From contig KL197712.1 of NCBI GenBank assembly GCA_000697665.1, positions 62,001 through 126,000 of the forward strand: 64,000 bases of DNA, given 5' to 3'. The position numbers were made by a program, and so were the translations under genes. How positions within the stretch are numbered: the first letter of the stretch is position 1; each line of letters opens with the position of its first letter. This DNA comes from Jaapia argillacea MUCL 33604 (taxonomy: Eukaryota > Basidiomycota > Agaricomycetes > Jaapiales > Jaapiaceae). Positions 22,691 through 36,047 of this stretch are shown one piece after another. The notes under the pieces are model-generated. The model worked only from the letters and a program-made list of their open reading frames with translations, was not told the origin of the DNA and did not search any database.

Positions 22691-23290
22691 CTAGCCTTTC
22701 TTGAAACCTATGCCCGAATCCCGCTGCATTAGACAATGGTAAAGAAGAGGGAAGAATATAGGCTCACCAAGACGACGCCGCTCATAGAACAGATCTGTCC
22801 TACTTGCTCCTAAGTTGACAATCTTTGGACACCCGTCACGATCTTTCTCTAACCTGGTGCACTCGGCACAATAATAGGCATCAGAAATACCTTCAGCAGA
22901 GTCAGTCGTTTTCCAACATAATAATGAAAGCGGATACGTACCGGGGGATCCACAAATGATGCACCGTCCTCCATAGGTGCCAAAATTGCACTCGTCGCAG
23001 ATTCGTACAAGAGTTTCTGGCCGCACATAAGAATCACAGACAGGGCTGCAGATCTCCTCAGCTTCGCACTCAATATCAGAGCAAAGAATACATACCACTT
23101 TCCGTCACATTTCTCACATAAACGGCCGATAGCTAGAGAGAAGGATAGCTGAGAGTCTGAGCGCCTTGAAAAACTGGACAAACTTACCAATGCCAGGCTG
23201 GCGCCTGCACATGATCAAATCTAGAGTACAGGTAAGCAAGGGACACCGAAACCACAAGGGAGACTACGAACCGGGATGATGTTTGGACAT
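22691..23290 (-). CDS. RDS3: PHF5A / RDS3, SF3b splicing-factor subunit (110 aa)
   Basis: Six exons join in phase: 23272..23290, 23188..23220, 23096..23132, 22942..23045, 22768..22890, 22691..22707. The product has 110 residues, the same length as human PHF5A, and follows it closely: [68 protein letters not shown], and the ending GFKKG. Its paired CxxC motifs bind three zinc ions in a knot. In the U2 snRNP it sits in SF3b beside the branch-point adenosine, so it acts in the nucleus on pre-mRNA. The last exon has only 17 nt. Five introns in a 333-nt coding sequence is dense even here. Identification is secure. Confidence 0.97.
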
Positions 23291-23543
23291 TGCGAATGAA
23301 ACGGGATGAAAGTGGGAGGTAAGTTGTGCAGCTTGAAGTGAGCTTGCGTTGGTGTCAACAATAGCCAAGTTGCTTTGTCAGCTTCATTTCCCTCGATCAA
23401 TCTCAACACTTGGTACCTCAATTCACCTTCGGGGCAGCGGGAAAGGGTAAGAAAAAGTTCAAGATGCGCTGTATTGTGATTGTGATCTAATAAACATGAC
23501 AAAACTACAAAGAATATATCGACAACAAAACGTAGCATGGTCC

Positions 23544-26500
23544 TTACGATAAGTGGAAACTACCAACTCCCTCCTTCATCGCGACTCGCAGCTTCTCTCG
23601 CATTACCGCCTTGTTGCTATATTCCGGCAATTTGAGGTAGTTGACACATGTCATAACACTGGGCAAGTAGTCATCGGCCGTGAGGGGAGCTTCATGCGGT
23701 TTTCGCACAACAGTCAGAGGTGGATTCAAACCGCGGAAACCTACTCGTACCGTCGCAGTGAGGACAAGGTCATCATCAACAAATTAGACACATACCGCCG
23801 ATGGGGAGTTTGGGACTACCAGTGATGAACTGGAGGTAATCACGGCGGGATGGGGGCTCGAATTCGGACATGATTTCCACCAAATCACGGATTGCGCGAC
23901 TCTCAACATTGAAGCCATGATCGGCCTTCAATGCTTCGCTTAGGGCTAAGTGATTCGGTGAGTACAACAACACCATGGGTTGGTCTCCGCACTCACTTTC
24001 GATGCTCCAATCCTCGTCAGAGTTGCCAAATAGCATGACGAGCTCGTCCGCAGAGAACGCCTGCAAGTCAGAAATCGGGAACACTTTCGAGAATCCCTCT
24101 CTGAAGGCTTTCGCTTGAGGTTGGACTCCCTTGCCAATGATTGCATCAACAACTTCTTGAATATATTCCTCGACGTTATCGGCGGTCACTGCGATGTCCG
24201 CTCCCCCAGGCTGCGCAGCGCTGTTAGAAATCGCGAAATTGTACCAGGACTTCCCAACGTACCCGCAGTTCAATCTCATATCCCGGAAGAGTGAAGTCCA
24301 ATGCAAGATCTTCGACACTGACGGTTTCTTCCAGGGCAGCAATCTTTCGTCGAAGCTACATCAAGTGGTCAGAGTTGGGAGCGAAACCGAATGAAATCAC
24401 CGCACCTTCTCATCGCGACATTCTATGGCTGACAGTCCGCGGAGCTTTACAAGAGAATTGGCAAGCTCCAAATCGACGAGCTACGGTCGTATGTCAATGA
24501 TAAACCATGTGTTATCGGGGGATGAGCCAACCTTCAGACTCTCAATGGTCAACGGGATGCTGTCCCCCAGGACGAGTTTGATGAAGATCTTGTTGAACGA
24601 TAAATCGATGATCCGAGAATCCAACATGGCTTTTGCGACGAACTGGCCAATCACTCGGAAGATGTGGGTACGTTTTCTAATCGAAGATATCAGCGCAGCC
24701 AAGGGGAAACCATAATAGAGCGCTTACTGCTCGCCGTCGTTTGCAATGTCTTGGGGGCTGATGGGTGCAGGGAACAGTCCATGGGGATGGGACACATAAG
24801 AACCAGTGTGGGTTGGATCCTCATCTCTCCATATTTTCAGGTCCTTCCTCGCAAACTCCTTGCATACCAACGAATAAAATTCCAGGGTTGGGCCCAAACC
24901 CGTCCCGACTTCCTCGAAATACTCCACCTCCAGGATTGAGGATGAAGAACCGTACAATTCAAACACCTTTACAGCCGACTCCAAGATGTGCTTGCGAGAG
25001 ATCCGGACCTTCTGTCGCTGCAATCGTCCGAGGAATGCAATGCTATCGTCTCGGCGAGAGCTATCCTGCCCTCGGTTCTGCTGTGTTTGCCATTTCAATA
25101 TCAGGCGAGCATAGCCGAAGGAAGTGGACTGGAGGAAATTGTAACGGGTTGCGAAGGGGAAGAGGAATGGGAAGTGAAGAGGCAAGTCAAGGGCCCAGTC
25201 GGGGAGACAAGAACTATAAAAAAGGTGTTAGAAAACAGGGAATCAAAGAAACATTGAACGTACCTGGCGACAATCATAGGCTCTTCCAGCTGGCGAGTCA
25301 ACTTCGCTGTGAGCTTGTTGTTGACGAATGCCGATTCTGGTAGGTTACGTCGAGTTCCAAGGTATGGTGACCGTTCACTTTCAGAAACGTTGAGCTGGTG
25401 GAGGACTCGAAGTAGGCGGAGAATCTTGGTGTGCGGTGCTGTCTCTGGGAGTGACGAGAAGGAAGGAGCCGGCGAACGGCTTCTTGCACCAATATCACCA
25501 TCACCGCGGTCTGCGACACAAGGGTTGTTCAGTAAACGATGGACTAGGATGACAATGTCAACGCCTACTCTCAGCCGCGGGTGCAGGTCCTGGCACCTTC
25601 TTGAACTTGACGGTGTAGATCCCCTGCCATATCAAGCTAGGAGGCAACGAGGGACCCGACTTCTTACGCATCTCGTGTTGATGGATTCCACCGTATATTG
25701 TCAAATCCAACGGCAGGACATGGTCATCCATTGAGAACTCCAGATGCCAGTCGGTGGGCTTAGCCTTGAGGGCGGCGGCGTACGACCCCTTGCTTGATAG
25801 ACCACCACGGGGGGTTGGTACCGACGAACTGTCCCTGAGTGGATTTGGCGTTGCAACACGCGTCCCGTCAGGGGTCTGAGCTTCGATTTTCGAGCCATCT
25901 GATGGCAATCGTCAGTGCGTGGTCCGAAAAGGTTTGGATGAGTGCTTACCATCAGCAACGGACAGTGTGACAGTCTTTTCTTCAGAAACAGAGCTATCCG
26001 GATCCATGTCCTCATCGAAAATCTACACTACAATGAGCACCGAATCCATCGACATCCAGAAGGAACTTGCCTCGGCATCAACCTCTTCGTCGCTAAAGTC
26101 TGCAGCGTGTTCGTCTTCTTCGTTGACAAGAGTCTCACTCGGCGCAGGCTCGCCAGCAGAAGACGCGGCGGTAGCTGACGTATGTGAGACGGGAGGCTCT
26201 GAGGGAGCAGCTTCCGGTTGAGCAGCAGAAGTAGATGCCGATGCGCTCGCTTGATCGAGGATAGCTGCCTCGGGCGCAGAAGTCCCATTCTTCTTGCTAA
26301 GACGAAGACTCCGGCGACGAGCAACGCCACCTTCGGCCTGATTTGCCGACGATGCAGGGTTGCTGCTGCTTTCGGCTGGCGTAGGAGCGGGAGGGGCAGC
26401 AAGGCTCGGGAGTTGTCCTGAAGCTAGCGTACGGGCAGCAAGACCAGGAGCGAGACCAGAGGCGGCGAGAGCAGCTAGCATTCCAGATAACCGGGAGCCA

Positions 26501-29500
26501 CCTACGACTCCTGAAACACGAGGTCGCAGGTAGTCGTGCAAGGCTTGGAAAGTTGCGATGGCATGGATTGACACCACGATGTTGTTCAAGCTACGAGGGA
26601 TGTCAGAGTCCTCGGCAGCGACCAGCCGAAGGCGCAACTGTCGAGCTAGGAGGGAAGGAGAGCTGCGTTTGGAATCTGGGGATGGCGGAGGTAAGTAAAA
26701 ACTCGAAATCAATTCACCATCGACGAACCGTCGATGCCTTGAGACACAGTGGCAACCTCGAACGATTCCATTCTCGTCAAGCTTTCTTGCAACTTCTTCA
26801 CGAGAACAGATAAAGGCGACTGGGCCTGATTCACAGACCTGACCTTGAGCATCGAGAAGGCATCATATAGAATATCTCTTCGACGATGGATGTCCACTTC
26901 ACAAAGGGTTAGAATGTGGCAGGAGGATAACGAGAGTCCGTCTCATACCAACGTGGTCCTCCTTCGTCGCGAAATCGAGCAAACCGTCAACTACACCGCT
27001 CTGGAGCAACTCGAAGCTAGACACAGACGTGTTCATCGAGGCAAAAAGGTCTGCCAATTCACGGAGCCCACTTGCATACTCAGCCTCTGTACCATCCTGG
27101 GTCGAAATCCGAGACACCAAGCGGCGCAGCACAGTCAACGCGTTGTCTCCATCTTCATCGACGTTAGCGCTGAGATGCTTGAATCGGATAACACGACTAC
27201 GCAAGGTAATTGCATCCTCCGGATCGAGCGACAAAGACGACAATTTCTTGTACCCAGGAATGGATGCCGCGAGGGCAGCGGGGATGGGAAGTGGCGGAGG
27301 AGGCAATGCCGATTCCGCTGGTGAAGGGGCATCTGACATTTGGCCATCTTTGTCTTTATCTTTCTCCTTATCTTTCTCTTTTGATTTGACTGGCGGAGCC
27401 AAGTTGCGAGACGCAATAGCTTCAACTTCATGGAATACACCTTCTCGGCGGAAGGCAGGTTTGTAGTCTCCTGGCAACTTGTTCAGGAGCATCTCCACAA
27501 GTTGAAGGGCGCCAATGACCAAAGTCGGGTGGTCCTTGGACGACAAGATTGATGAGGCGAAGCTAGCGACAGGCACGGACTGATGAAGACCATGAGAAAA
27601 TCATTGTCACTTTTCACAATCTTAAAACTCACAGTCATGACTCGGCGCAACTCAGGTTCGTCCAAGAAAGTTACAGCTTTCAGCAACCCTGTCAACGTCT
27701 TGATCCTCAAGGAGGCACTGACACTCGCTGCATAGATGTCAATAAGAATGGGGACTATCAATTCCATGAATCGTCCAACGATCTCGGGCTTGGAGCGAAG
27801 CATCTCGGTGCGATCCGGGGTAGGCTCTTTGACGGGGGCAGGTGGCAAGGGATCATCAACATCTGCGGCCTGGGTATCAGTAGCACCTGACTCGACGGCT
27901 TGACTGTCCTCAGGAGCTGGTGTAGTCGGTGCGGATGGAGCAGCGGAGACGGATGTCGATGGAGCAGCGTTGATGCCATGGGCGATAGCTGCAGCTTGAC
28001 GAGCAGCAGCTCGATCAGCTTTGGCTTTCGCCTTAGCCATTCTTGCCAATGCTTTCTCAGTATAGCTCTTATGGTCGAACACGCCATCTAAAGAGAGCCA
28101 CATAAGTAAAGCCGCGGTCAGTGGATACAGCAACACGAACCCTTCGGCAATGGCGGCATCAGCTCGGACACAAGGCTTAGAGCTTCTTCAACTTGATCCT
28201 TCGGTCGATGAGCCAGGTTCTCCATTACCGTCATGTCTGCCAAACCACCTCCAAGACCCTGCCCGCTGGCAGAGTCGCCCTGCTCCTCGCTCTGATGGGA
28301 CGAAGGTAGAACACCTGTGAGGATTTGATACAGTGTATCCACGATATCCGCCTCCAAGAGAGCGATCGTAATCTTGGGACTTGCGCGCGCTGAAGTCGCT
28401 AACGCACGCAAGAGCAGCGTGAACGTGTTCGGCGCGATCAAAGGGGAACCACCAGCAGGGAGAAGTAAAAGGTTGACAGCCTTGATCAAATCCGTGTCAA
28501 CGAGAGCCTCGAGATGCTCTGGATAGGATCGATAATAGGACTCCACGACTCGAATGACGCAGAGACAGGCAAATTCCACGAGACGCTGGTCAGAGTAGGC
28601 AAGGCAGTTTCGGATGATGGGCCATACTCCATGGATCATTGGGAAGTGCTCGGCGGAGATGTTGCGGCAACAGTTCGAGGCTGCTTGCAATGCCGTACGC
28701 TGGACGGCAATGGAGAAGAAGTCCAGATAATTCAGGAGAGCTGCTAGACCGCCCTCACGGACGATCGAGCTCGGGAACTCTTCCGATACCTTCTCTAGTG
28801 TCTAAGTATAAGATAATCAGCAGCCATCACAGGTAGGCGTCCAGATGGTAAACATACACTCAAGGTCTGCTCTGCAAGATCGATGTAGGATATCTCGATG
28901 AGTTTGCTGCACAGGACAGGGATGGCTCCATGATAGACAACGGTGTGTGCGACGCCCGGCAGAGCCTCCATCAAGTTCGCCAAGCACCGACATGCCAGTA
29001 CCTGCGCCTCCAAGTTTTCATCACCCTGGAAAGTCGCTGTTCCGCCAGTGCTCATGGCTAATGCCGCGGCAAGGGCAGCATCGTCGTCCGTTTCCCCTCC
29101 CTCGTTACCGTCCCCATCGTCATCGTCACCGTCGTCATTGCCTGTGCCACCAAGAATCTTAACCAATTCCCTGACAAACGCCTCGACTTGGAAAGATCCT
29201 GCCAGAGTGTCTTCAGTGCTGATGCTCAATAGCTCACTAAGTTCTTGAAGAGTGACGAGGCGGGTGGTGGGATCTGCCGTCATCTTGATGTTGTTGAGCA
29301 TGGTCTTGAGTCGTGTAGAGAGACCCATCATGTATGATCCAAGACCGCGGAAGTCGCTGAAGATGGCCATGGCGGCGGAGTCGTCGAAACCGCTCGATTC
29401 TCGAGCACCTCCGCCGGATGGCGGTCCACCGTCATCGTCCCCGCCGTCATCATCATCACCTCCTCCCTCGTCCTGCTTCTCATTAGGTTCCATATGCTCG

Positions 29501-30430
29501 TCCTCGTCATGATCTTCCTCTGCGTGCTCATCATGATCCACATCCTCTTCAGGACGTTTACACTCGGCTTCCATCATGTCAACATCTTCATCCTCCACCC
29601 TCGAAGAACTGGCAGTAGCCATTGCTTTCGATTTCCCCGCCAGCCTCCCCTTAGTCGTTGATGTTCTATGGGGTCATTCACAAATCTTAATCAGATGGGC
29701 AACACTTGGGTGGGCAGGTGGCACGTACCTGGGCTTTTTTGGCATTTCGACAGACTGAGGCTCAGTCGTGATATCGGTTCTAGATCTCAATGCGTAAGCA
29801 CTAGTCGCTCTTTGGCGCTTGATGGGTGCGGAGGACGATGCAGCCGCAGTAGATTCGTCTTCGTCGGAATTGGGTTCAGGGGCAGCGCGCTTCTTTCCTT
29901 TGATATCTCGTGGGGGTTCGTTGATGGTAAGAGCAGACGTGGTAGCTGGGAAGGTAGCACGACGAGCCCTATCCGAAAGAGACATTCGTTAAGTTTAGTT
30001 CAATCCGACGGAGGTAAGAGGAGCAGAATGAAAGTAGCGTGACTCACTTCTTATTTGGTCGATTAGATTCGTCAGCGGACTCTTTCCCTTTCCCCTTGCT
30101 GCTTTGCTCTCGAGGACGTTTGGATTTCGCGCCGCGGGTAGAGCGAGAGGTGGATGGCTCGGAAGACGATGTTGTTGGAAGGGGATCTACGGTAGGTTCT
30201 TTGGCTTTCTCCTTCTCCTTCTGTTTCGCCGCCTTTACTCTCGCGCTTGATCGAAGTGTTCTGGAAGATTCCCCTGCTGTAGATGCTGTGGCCGTAGAAA
30301 ACGACGACAACGACGCCTCCTGCGTTTGTAATTCCTGTTCTGGATGTTCTTGTGACCGCTCCTGGTGCTGCTGCGATGAACTTTCGGTGGTGTCTTGATG
30401 CTGTATTGAAGGTGATGATGATAAGTCCAT
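23544..30430 (-). CDS. UFD4: HECT ubiquitin ligase UFD4 / TRIP12 type (1986 aa)
   Basis: Eighteen exons join in phase: 30048..30430, 29729..29968, 28858..29665, 28141..28801, 27633..28087, 26949..27579, 26729..26896, 26071..26675, 25950..26022, 25569..25898, 25264..25510, 24728..25213, 24532..24676, 24406..24480, 24263..24355, 23997..24210, 23796..23945, 23544..23740. A basic Ser-rich head and a very acidic stretch (about 215-290) lead into armadillo-type helices ([39 protein letters not shown]). The C-terminal HECT domain starts near LHFPFLFPF and holds [41 protein letters not shown], and the catalytic Cys about 33 residues from the end in [11 protein letters not shown]. The enzyme ubiquitylates ubiquitin-fusion and N-degron substrates for the proteasome. 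The intron at 26023..26070 has a GC donor (gcaagt). PSO2 lies directly upstream on the same strand, 274 bp away. Confidence 0.95.
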
Positions 30431-30704
30431 TTAGTGAATGCAGCCAGCCATCGATTCCAGAGTTTGGTGACGCTTTTTCCTGGAAGAGAAACCTGCGCTC
30501 AACTCTGACTTGCGGGAGTTTGAGAGACAAAAACAAACAGACGTGGGCTCAATGTGCAACAACGCAGTCACGGTGAAGGGCACAGGGCCACTCGGGCGGG
30601 ATCCCGGGCACGTCCTGTAGACCGTTACAGTTACGTGACAATTAGGGGTTATTTGCGACTTCGACGTTTCGCGGGATACGAAGCAGACAACGAAGAAACA
30701 GGTG

Positions 30705-33700
30705 CTACCAATAATCAGGCTGTCTATGTCGAACGGCTCCCTCACCCGCCTCCTTCCTCTTCTTCTTCTCGGTCTCCCACTTCTCAAACCACTTGCCCAT
30801 CTTACCCCGACTCTTCTCATTGCCAACATTTACGGTGGCGATAATCCTCCCACACTCCAATGACAAAGCGAAGCACGTCAACTCAAAGAATGATGAGTGT
30901 TCCGAGTAAGGGACGCCGTAGAGCTGGAGAGTGGGCGTCGATGCTCGTTGCGGGCGCAGAGAAGTATGGGTGAAGGGTGCGAGCGCTTGTGTACGCGAAA
31001 TAAGTTGCGGGAGTGATGGTAGCGTATCGGACCCCGATGGTGCAGTGTACCTGGCCAGTAAAAGCAATATAAAGGTCAGGGAGAGAAAAAGTTGAGGAGT
31101 GTGAACCGACACGTACGTCCAACCTGTTGGCCTGAAACCAACCGCCTTCGAGAACTTCCCTTTGAACTTCTCGAGATATGTCTTCAATCTATCGCTTGTG
31201 ATCACAGCCAAAGGAACCACATGTACACCAGCCTCAAACGGATCGGTTGTGAGAAGGGCGTGCAGTTCGGTATCATCTTGACACCGCAGGATGGCAGCTT
31301 TCCGGGCGTCGCAATATACTTTGGTTTTCAGAGCAGACGCAATTGCTGCAACATCGATACGATTAGCTCCGCCGGACGGCCGAGGAAGAAACATATAATT
31401 TACCTTTAACAATGCGTTCTTTGCCAATTGAATAAGTTCTATCTCCAAGATCAGCACGAGGAGCATCGCGATGAAAAGCAAGGAATTCCTCACCCGACGA
31501 CCACTAAAACCTTTTCGTTCGCCGGCTCTTTCTCATCCTTCGGCTTCTCCTTCCTGGTAAACCAACCCGACATACCTGGTGCCTTACTGTCACCAATAGC
31601 AACTGACGGAGCCATTACTATCCTCTTGGCGAGCTCGGCGCACGCGGATATGACCTGCGGCTGAGGTGGGAAACAATACTACATAGAAGAATCAAAAACT
31701 CATCAATAGCCACTTTCACGAGGTTGTCGCACACACACATACCTTTGGGTCAAGATACGTCGTATCCAGATACACACAATCGATGCGCTTCCCCTTCACA
31801 GCGGGGTGTAATACATGTTGTGGAGAGGCTCGAAAATCACCGCAGTGGAGGTATCGGAACACTCGAGAAGAGCCCACGTAAGGCGAATTGAATGTGCTGT
31901 CTCCGGCATTGATTGTCTGCGGACCTTCGAACAGGAACAAACAGCTCCCTGGGCCTACGACAAGGTGTCACTCTCAGTGAGAAAGTGAAGATGGTCTAAC
32001 AGACGGGTCACAAACAATGGTTGGCTTCGATTGGAGTTACACGGACGCCGCCAGAGTTGGGGATGATTGTAGCCACGTCCAATGGAAGCGGATGAACCCA
32101 CTTGCGGTCGACTTGTAACATATGGACTATCAGATTCGCTGTTCCCTCTGAAGAAACCAGTGGTCAATACTGTAGACCGAAGACACTAAAGGATACGGGA
32201 GGAATGTACCTGAGCAATAGATAGGCCCAGTCTTCCAATTCGAAGATAGATTGGTATAATGATCTGAATGTGCATGTCTACGGGTAGATCAACCCGACGT
32301 GTTTTGTTATAGCATTCAGTTCGCATGATAGCACTCGACGTACGTCAAAAAATACGCCTCGACTCCAGGGATACTTCCGTATCTGAATGCATCCACAGCA
32401 ATTGGCATTCCCTGCATGACTTTGTAAAATGGCGCCTTCCGCCTTCCGCCGTTACTTTTCGTGGGTTTAAATGATGGATCCTCCGCGATGGAAGCTTCCT
32501 TCCAAGCTTCGTTCTCTTTGTGTGAAGACATCAGAATGGAGAATGCGTTCGCATTCGAGGTGGATTGAGAGGGAGTGCAGATCGACTGTTTGCGTGGTCC
32601 AGGCGCATCTGTGGGAGGAGGTATCTTGGGCGAAGATAGAGGCTTCATAGAGGATGAAGCGGACGGGGGTCGAGAGGCCACAGTAGATGATGAAAGTCCG
32701 TCAATACATCGATTGACGTGGCTCTGTATATCCTAAAACACTGTGATCAGACGAAAGGCTGAGCATACTGGGGAAGTAGCCAGAACTCACAGCGTCGCTC
32801 CCGCCCCCGAACTTCATTTCACAAATGGGACATATTTCTGTACCGTTACGGATCGACTCAACAGGAGGTGCCAGCAGCTCGACCCCACCTTCGTCTTCTT
32901 CGTCAACCTCGTCCGTGCCACGGACGAGGTTGTTGACGAAGGCAGTCTCGTCGTCGCCCATGCCCCATTCGTCGTCGGCATCCACGTTGGCGTCGACGGG
33001 TAGTTGTTCCATGCTATCCCCCCAGTCCATGTCGACCCCTGAGCCTCCAACTGGCGAGTGGTCCTCGTTGTCATCCAATGTGACTACAAAACTGGAGTCC
33101 TGAGTTTGCATCGGTGGGCCCATCGTTGCTTTGGACGAACTCGGATGAGGGTCCAGGAGGGCACTGGGTACACCGAAGGAAAACGAATCGTCACCGACAT
33201 TGCCCTTCATAGAGGGATGCGAGGGACAAAGTACGCCCAAAGGTCGCCCAAATGAAGGCGCATCATCGACCAGCGTGCGTGTTGGACTATGGACGCGTAG
33301 CAATAGCGAAGGCACGCCGAAACTGATAGAGTTTTCGAGACCATCATCGCAAAACTCTATCGAAGGCGACCGAGATGGTTTCTTCCGTTTTGACGGGGTA
33401 TCTTGCACGAGACCGCGCTTCCGAATATTGTTCGACTTTAATGGTTGCAAGGAACCTAGTGTCGCTGGCGCCTTGTCGCCGTTCTGAAACCGCGGCTTCC
33501 CCTTATCCTCGTCCGAATCAGAGTCGATGACAATGACCTCGCTAGTGTCAAAGGATGGCGCTGTTCGCTGTTTCTGTTTCCCATCCTTCTTCTTCGACGA
33601 ACTTGGTTGAAGTTGTTTGCTCAGCTTCTTTGTTACTCCCGAATCCGTGGCCGCACCGGTGCCAAAGAATTGCAACAAGGTCGTAGATTGCATAGATTGC

Positions 33701-33741
33701 GCAGAGTCTTTCCGTTTCTTTCCCGGAGCCATTGGCGACAA
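30705..33741 (-). CDS. PSO2: PSO2 / SNM1 DNA interstrand-crosslink repair nuclease (848 aa)
   Basis: Nine exons join in phase: 32791..33741, 32344..32732, 32210..32277, 32016..32147, 31743..31954, 31494..31678, 31404..31438, 31117..31345, 30705..31050. It is a metallo-beta-lactamase/beta-CASP 5' exonuclease of the nucleus. The HxHxDH zinc motif is HAHSDH at 448-453, next to YTNLSSNWKTGPIYCS; further marks are EANHCPGS, FRYLHCGDFRAS, the DRMBL core (VVVGTYSIGKERI) and VPYSEHSSFFEL. A CCHC finger at about 304-326 (CPIC...H322...C326) matches the ubiquitin-binding UBZ of SNM1 proteins, and residues near 19-27 (TTLLQFF) resemble a PCNA-binding PIP-box lacking the leading Gln. The N-terminal 300 residues are otherwise Ser/Asp-rich and disordered. 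It shares a 506-bp divergent promoter with the aminotransferase. Confidence 0.95.
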
Positions 33742-34247
33742 GTCACAAGCGAAGGAAAGGCAGAAAGCAGAAGAAGCGCAGCCGGCGGCAAGATCAAATG
33801 AACTTGTGAAGATCCCCCTATTATTTGCGTCGCGTAGATATCAGCGGGGCACGGGATATGGCATACGCGACCGGGAACGCGTTGGTGGCGTAAAACTTGC
33901 ATCTCAAACGCCATTTCTCTCACTCACCCGTACCTGCAATCTCTTTATCGCAATAATGTACCGCACATGTGGGACACCGGCCAAGTATACGGCATCCCAA
34001 AGGCAAGATTACCTACGAATTTACAGCAGGCAGTCTGCTGCAAGTATGCAGATTGCTTCAAATTTGTATCGGATGGCCAATGGATGTCATGAGATATCCA
34101 CGGCTTGCCTGCAGGACTCTAGATAAATCCAGTGACTCGATATCGGATATCGGCCGAACGACCTTCCGCATCGTATAAGTATATCCTCTCCCTCAGGCCT
34201 GAGGATCGACCTGGATCGCCCCTCCCTCTTCGTACTATCTACCCATC
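33742..34247. promoter_or_regulatory. divergent intergenic region between PSO2 and the aminotransferase gene
   Basis: Start codons of the two genes face away from each other, so both promoters lie here. A TATA box for the plus-strand gene is at 34174..34183. No further motif can be assigned with confidence. Confidence 0.6.
34174..34183 (+). promoter_or_regulatory. TATA box of the aminotransferase gene
   Basis: Reads TATAAGTATA, followed by a C/T-rich stretch, 64-74 bp before the ATG at 34248. This spacing is typical of fungal promoters. Confidence 0.55.
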
Positions 34248-36047
34248 ATGTCTACCAAACCCGCTACGAACGGTCATGTCACCCCCACAGCGATCCTCCA
34301 CAGGACACCCTGGAGGCCCCCCACCGCTGTCTCAGCGGAAGGGATGTACATCACGTTAGATGACGGAAGAACAGTTATCGATGGTGTCGGTGGTGCTGCC
34401 GTCTCTTGCATCGGCAACGGACATCCTGAAGTGAAGAAAGCTTTGAAGGAGCAGGTTGATAAGATGTCTTGTAAGTTCACTCGATATTGTCAAAAAACGA
34501 AATTGATTGAACGTTGGGAATGGGATGCAGATGTGTACAATATGCAACTGAGCAACCAGCCCGCCGAAGAACTTGCGAAGTTCTTGGTGGAATCAGGTAA
34601 TGGTGCTTTCGAGCTTTGTGGATTTGTTTCCGGAGGTATGTGACATATATTACCTTCCTCGCAAAGGATTGACGTGATCCTCAGGATCTGAGGCGATGGA
34701 GGGTGTCGTTAAGCTCGCCCGACAAGTGAGAATGCTACTCGTCATCATCTATCCATAGTGCTTACCTCGGTTTCCCTGCACTCAGTATTACTACGAAACT
34801 GGGCAGCTCAAGCGTACCAACTTTATCGCTCGCCAGCTCTCCTTCCACGGAAACACCCTCGGTACTCTCTCTCTCGCACACCACCCAACGCGCCGAGCAC
34901 CCTACGAAGACATCCTCACCCACTCATGTTTCCATCACGTCTCGCCTGCTTATGCTGTGCGCTTCCAGAAGAAGGGTGAGACCGAGGAGGAGTATGTGGA
35001 GAGGCTGAGGAAGGAGCTAGAAGACAAGTTTGAGGAGTTGGGGCCTGATACCGTTATTGGATGTAAGCTCGTTCTGAAATTCGTGGGTCTTGTGTCTGAT
35101 TTTCTCATGGTTTTCCGTGTGTAGTTGTTGCTGAGACGGTCGTTGGGGCTACCACTGGTGTTGTACCAGCTCCCAAAGGCTACTTCCCAGCTATGAAGTC
35201 TGTTTGTGAAAAGTACGGCGCATTGTTCATCCTCGATGAAGTGATGAGCGGCATGGGCAGTAAGTACTAGAAATCATCGAATCATTGAATTTTCACCTCA
35301 GCCTCCGATAGGGATGGGAACTCTCCATGCTTGGGAGAGCTTTGGTGACGGTGCTGCACCTGACATCCAAGCTGTTGCAAAAGGTCTCGGAGGAGGGTCA
35401 GTCTTCCATCGTATCCACCCCTAAGACCGTGTTACTCAAGAGAGACACCCAGATATGCCGCTATCGGTGCAATCTTGATGTCCAAGAAGGTAGCAGATGG
35501 CGTTCGCGACACTAGCGGCTTCTGGAAACACGGTCACACGTATCAAGTAAGCCCTTCTCCCCTCCTCTTCTCCCCTCCCAACCCATTTTAAACCATTATA
35601 CAGGCGAACCCACTCTCCTGCGCTGCCTCTCTAGCCGTTCAGAAAGTCATCGTTTCCGAAAACTTGCTCGAGAACTGCCGAACTCAAGGAGCTTACCTCT
35701 CCTCCCTCCTCCGCGCCCGACTCCAATCCCCCAACTCCCTTGCCGCTCCATTCACGTTCGATATTCGTGGAGGTGGCGGATTCTGGGGTATCGAGTTTGA
35801 CTTTACCGGCCCTCAGGCTGCCAGCGTTGACTTCAAGGGCAAGTCATTTGCTATGCTCGTACAGGCAAAGTGCTTAGACAAGGGGTTGGTTGCTATGGGT
35901 TTGACTGGAGGTGCGGATGTGTCGGGTAGCAAGGGTGATCATATGATCCTTGCTCCGGCGTATAACGTTACGAAGGAGCAGGTGGGGACGATTGCAGACC
36001 TGTTTGTGGAGAGTGTCGAGGATGTCCTGAAGGCGCATTCGACGTGA
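34248..36047 (+). CDS. class III pyridoxal-phosphate aminotransferase (467 aa)
   Basis: Eight exons join in phase: 34248..34470, 34531..34635, 34685..34725, 34786..35062, 35125..35259, 35312..35396, 35453..35546, 35604..36047. Family marks: VIDGVGGAAVSCIGNGHPEV near the N-terminus, the phosphate-binding VSGGSEAMEGVVKLARQ, ARQLSFHGNTLGTLSL, and the cofactor Asp in LFILDEVMSGMGR. The lysine that binds PLP is expected at K284 in AVAKGLGGGYAAIGA. HGHTYQANPLSCAASLAV and GLVAMGLTGG complete the pattern. Class III enzymes use omega-amino donors such as ornithine, GABA or beta-alanine, or act as diaminopimelate-type or glutamate semialdehyde enzymes; I cannot tell which. No mitochondrial targeting peptide is obvious, so it is probably cytosolic. 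Confidence 0.93.

Noticed and set aside
34758-34979. Plus-strand frame rich in Pro/Arg inside the aminotransferase gene
   Set aside because: It is an out-of-frame shadow of exon 4, which encodes conserved aminotransferase blocks in another frame.
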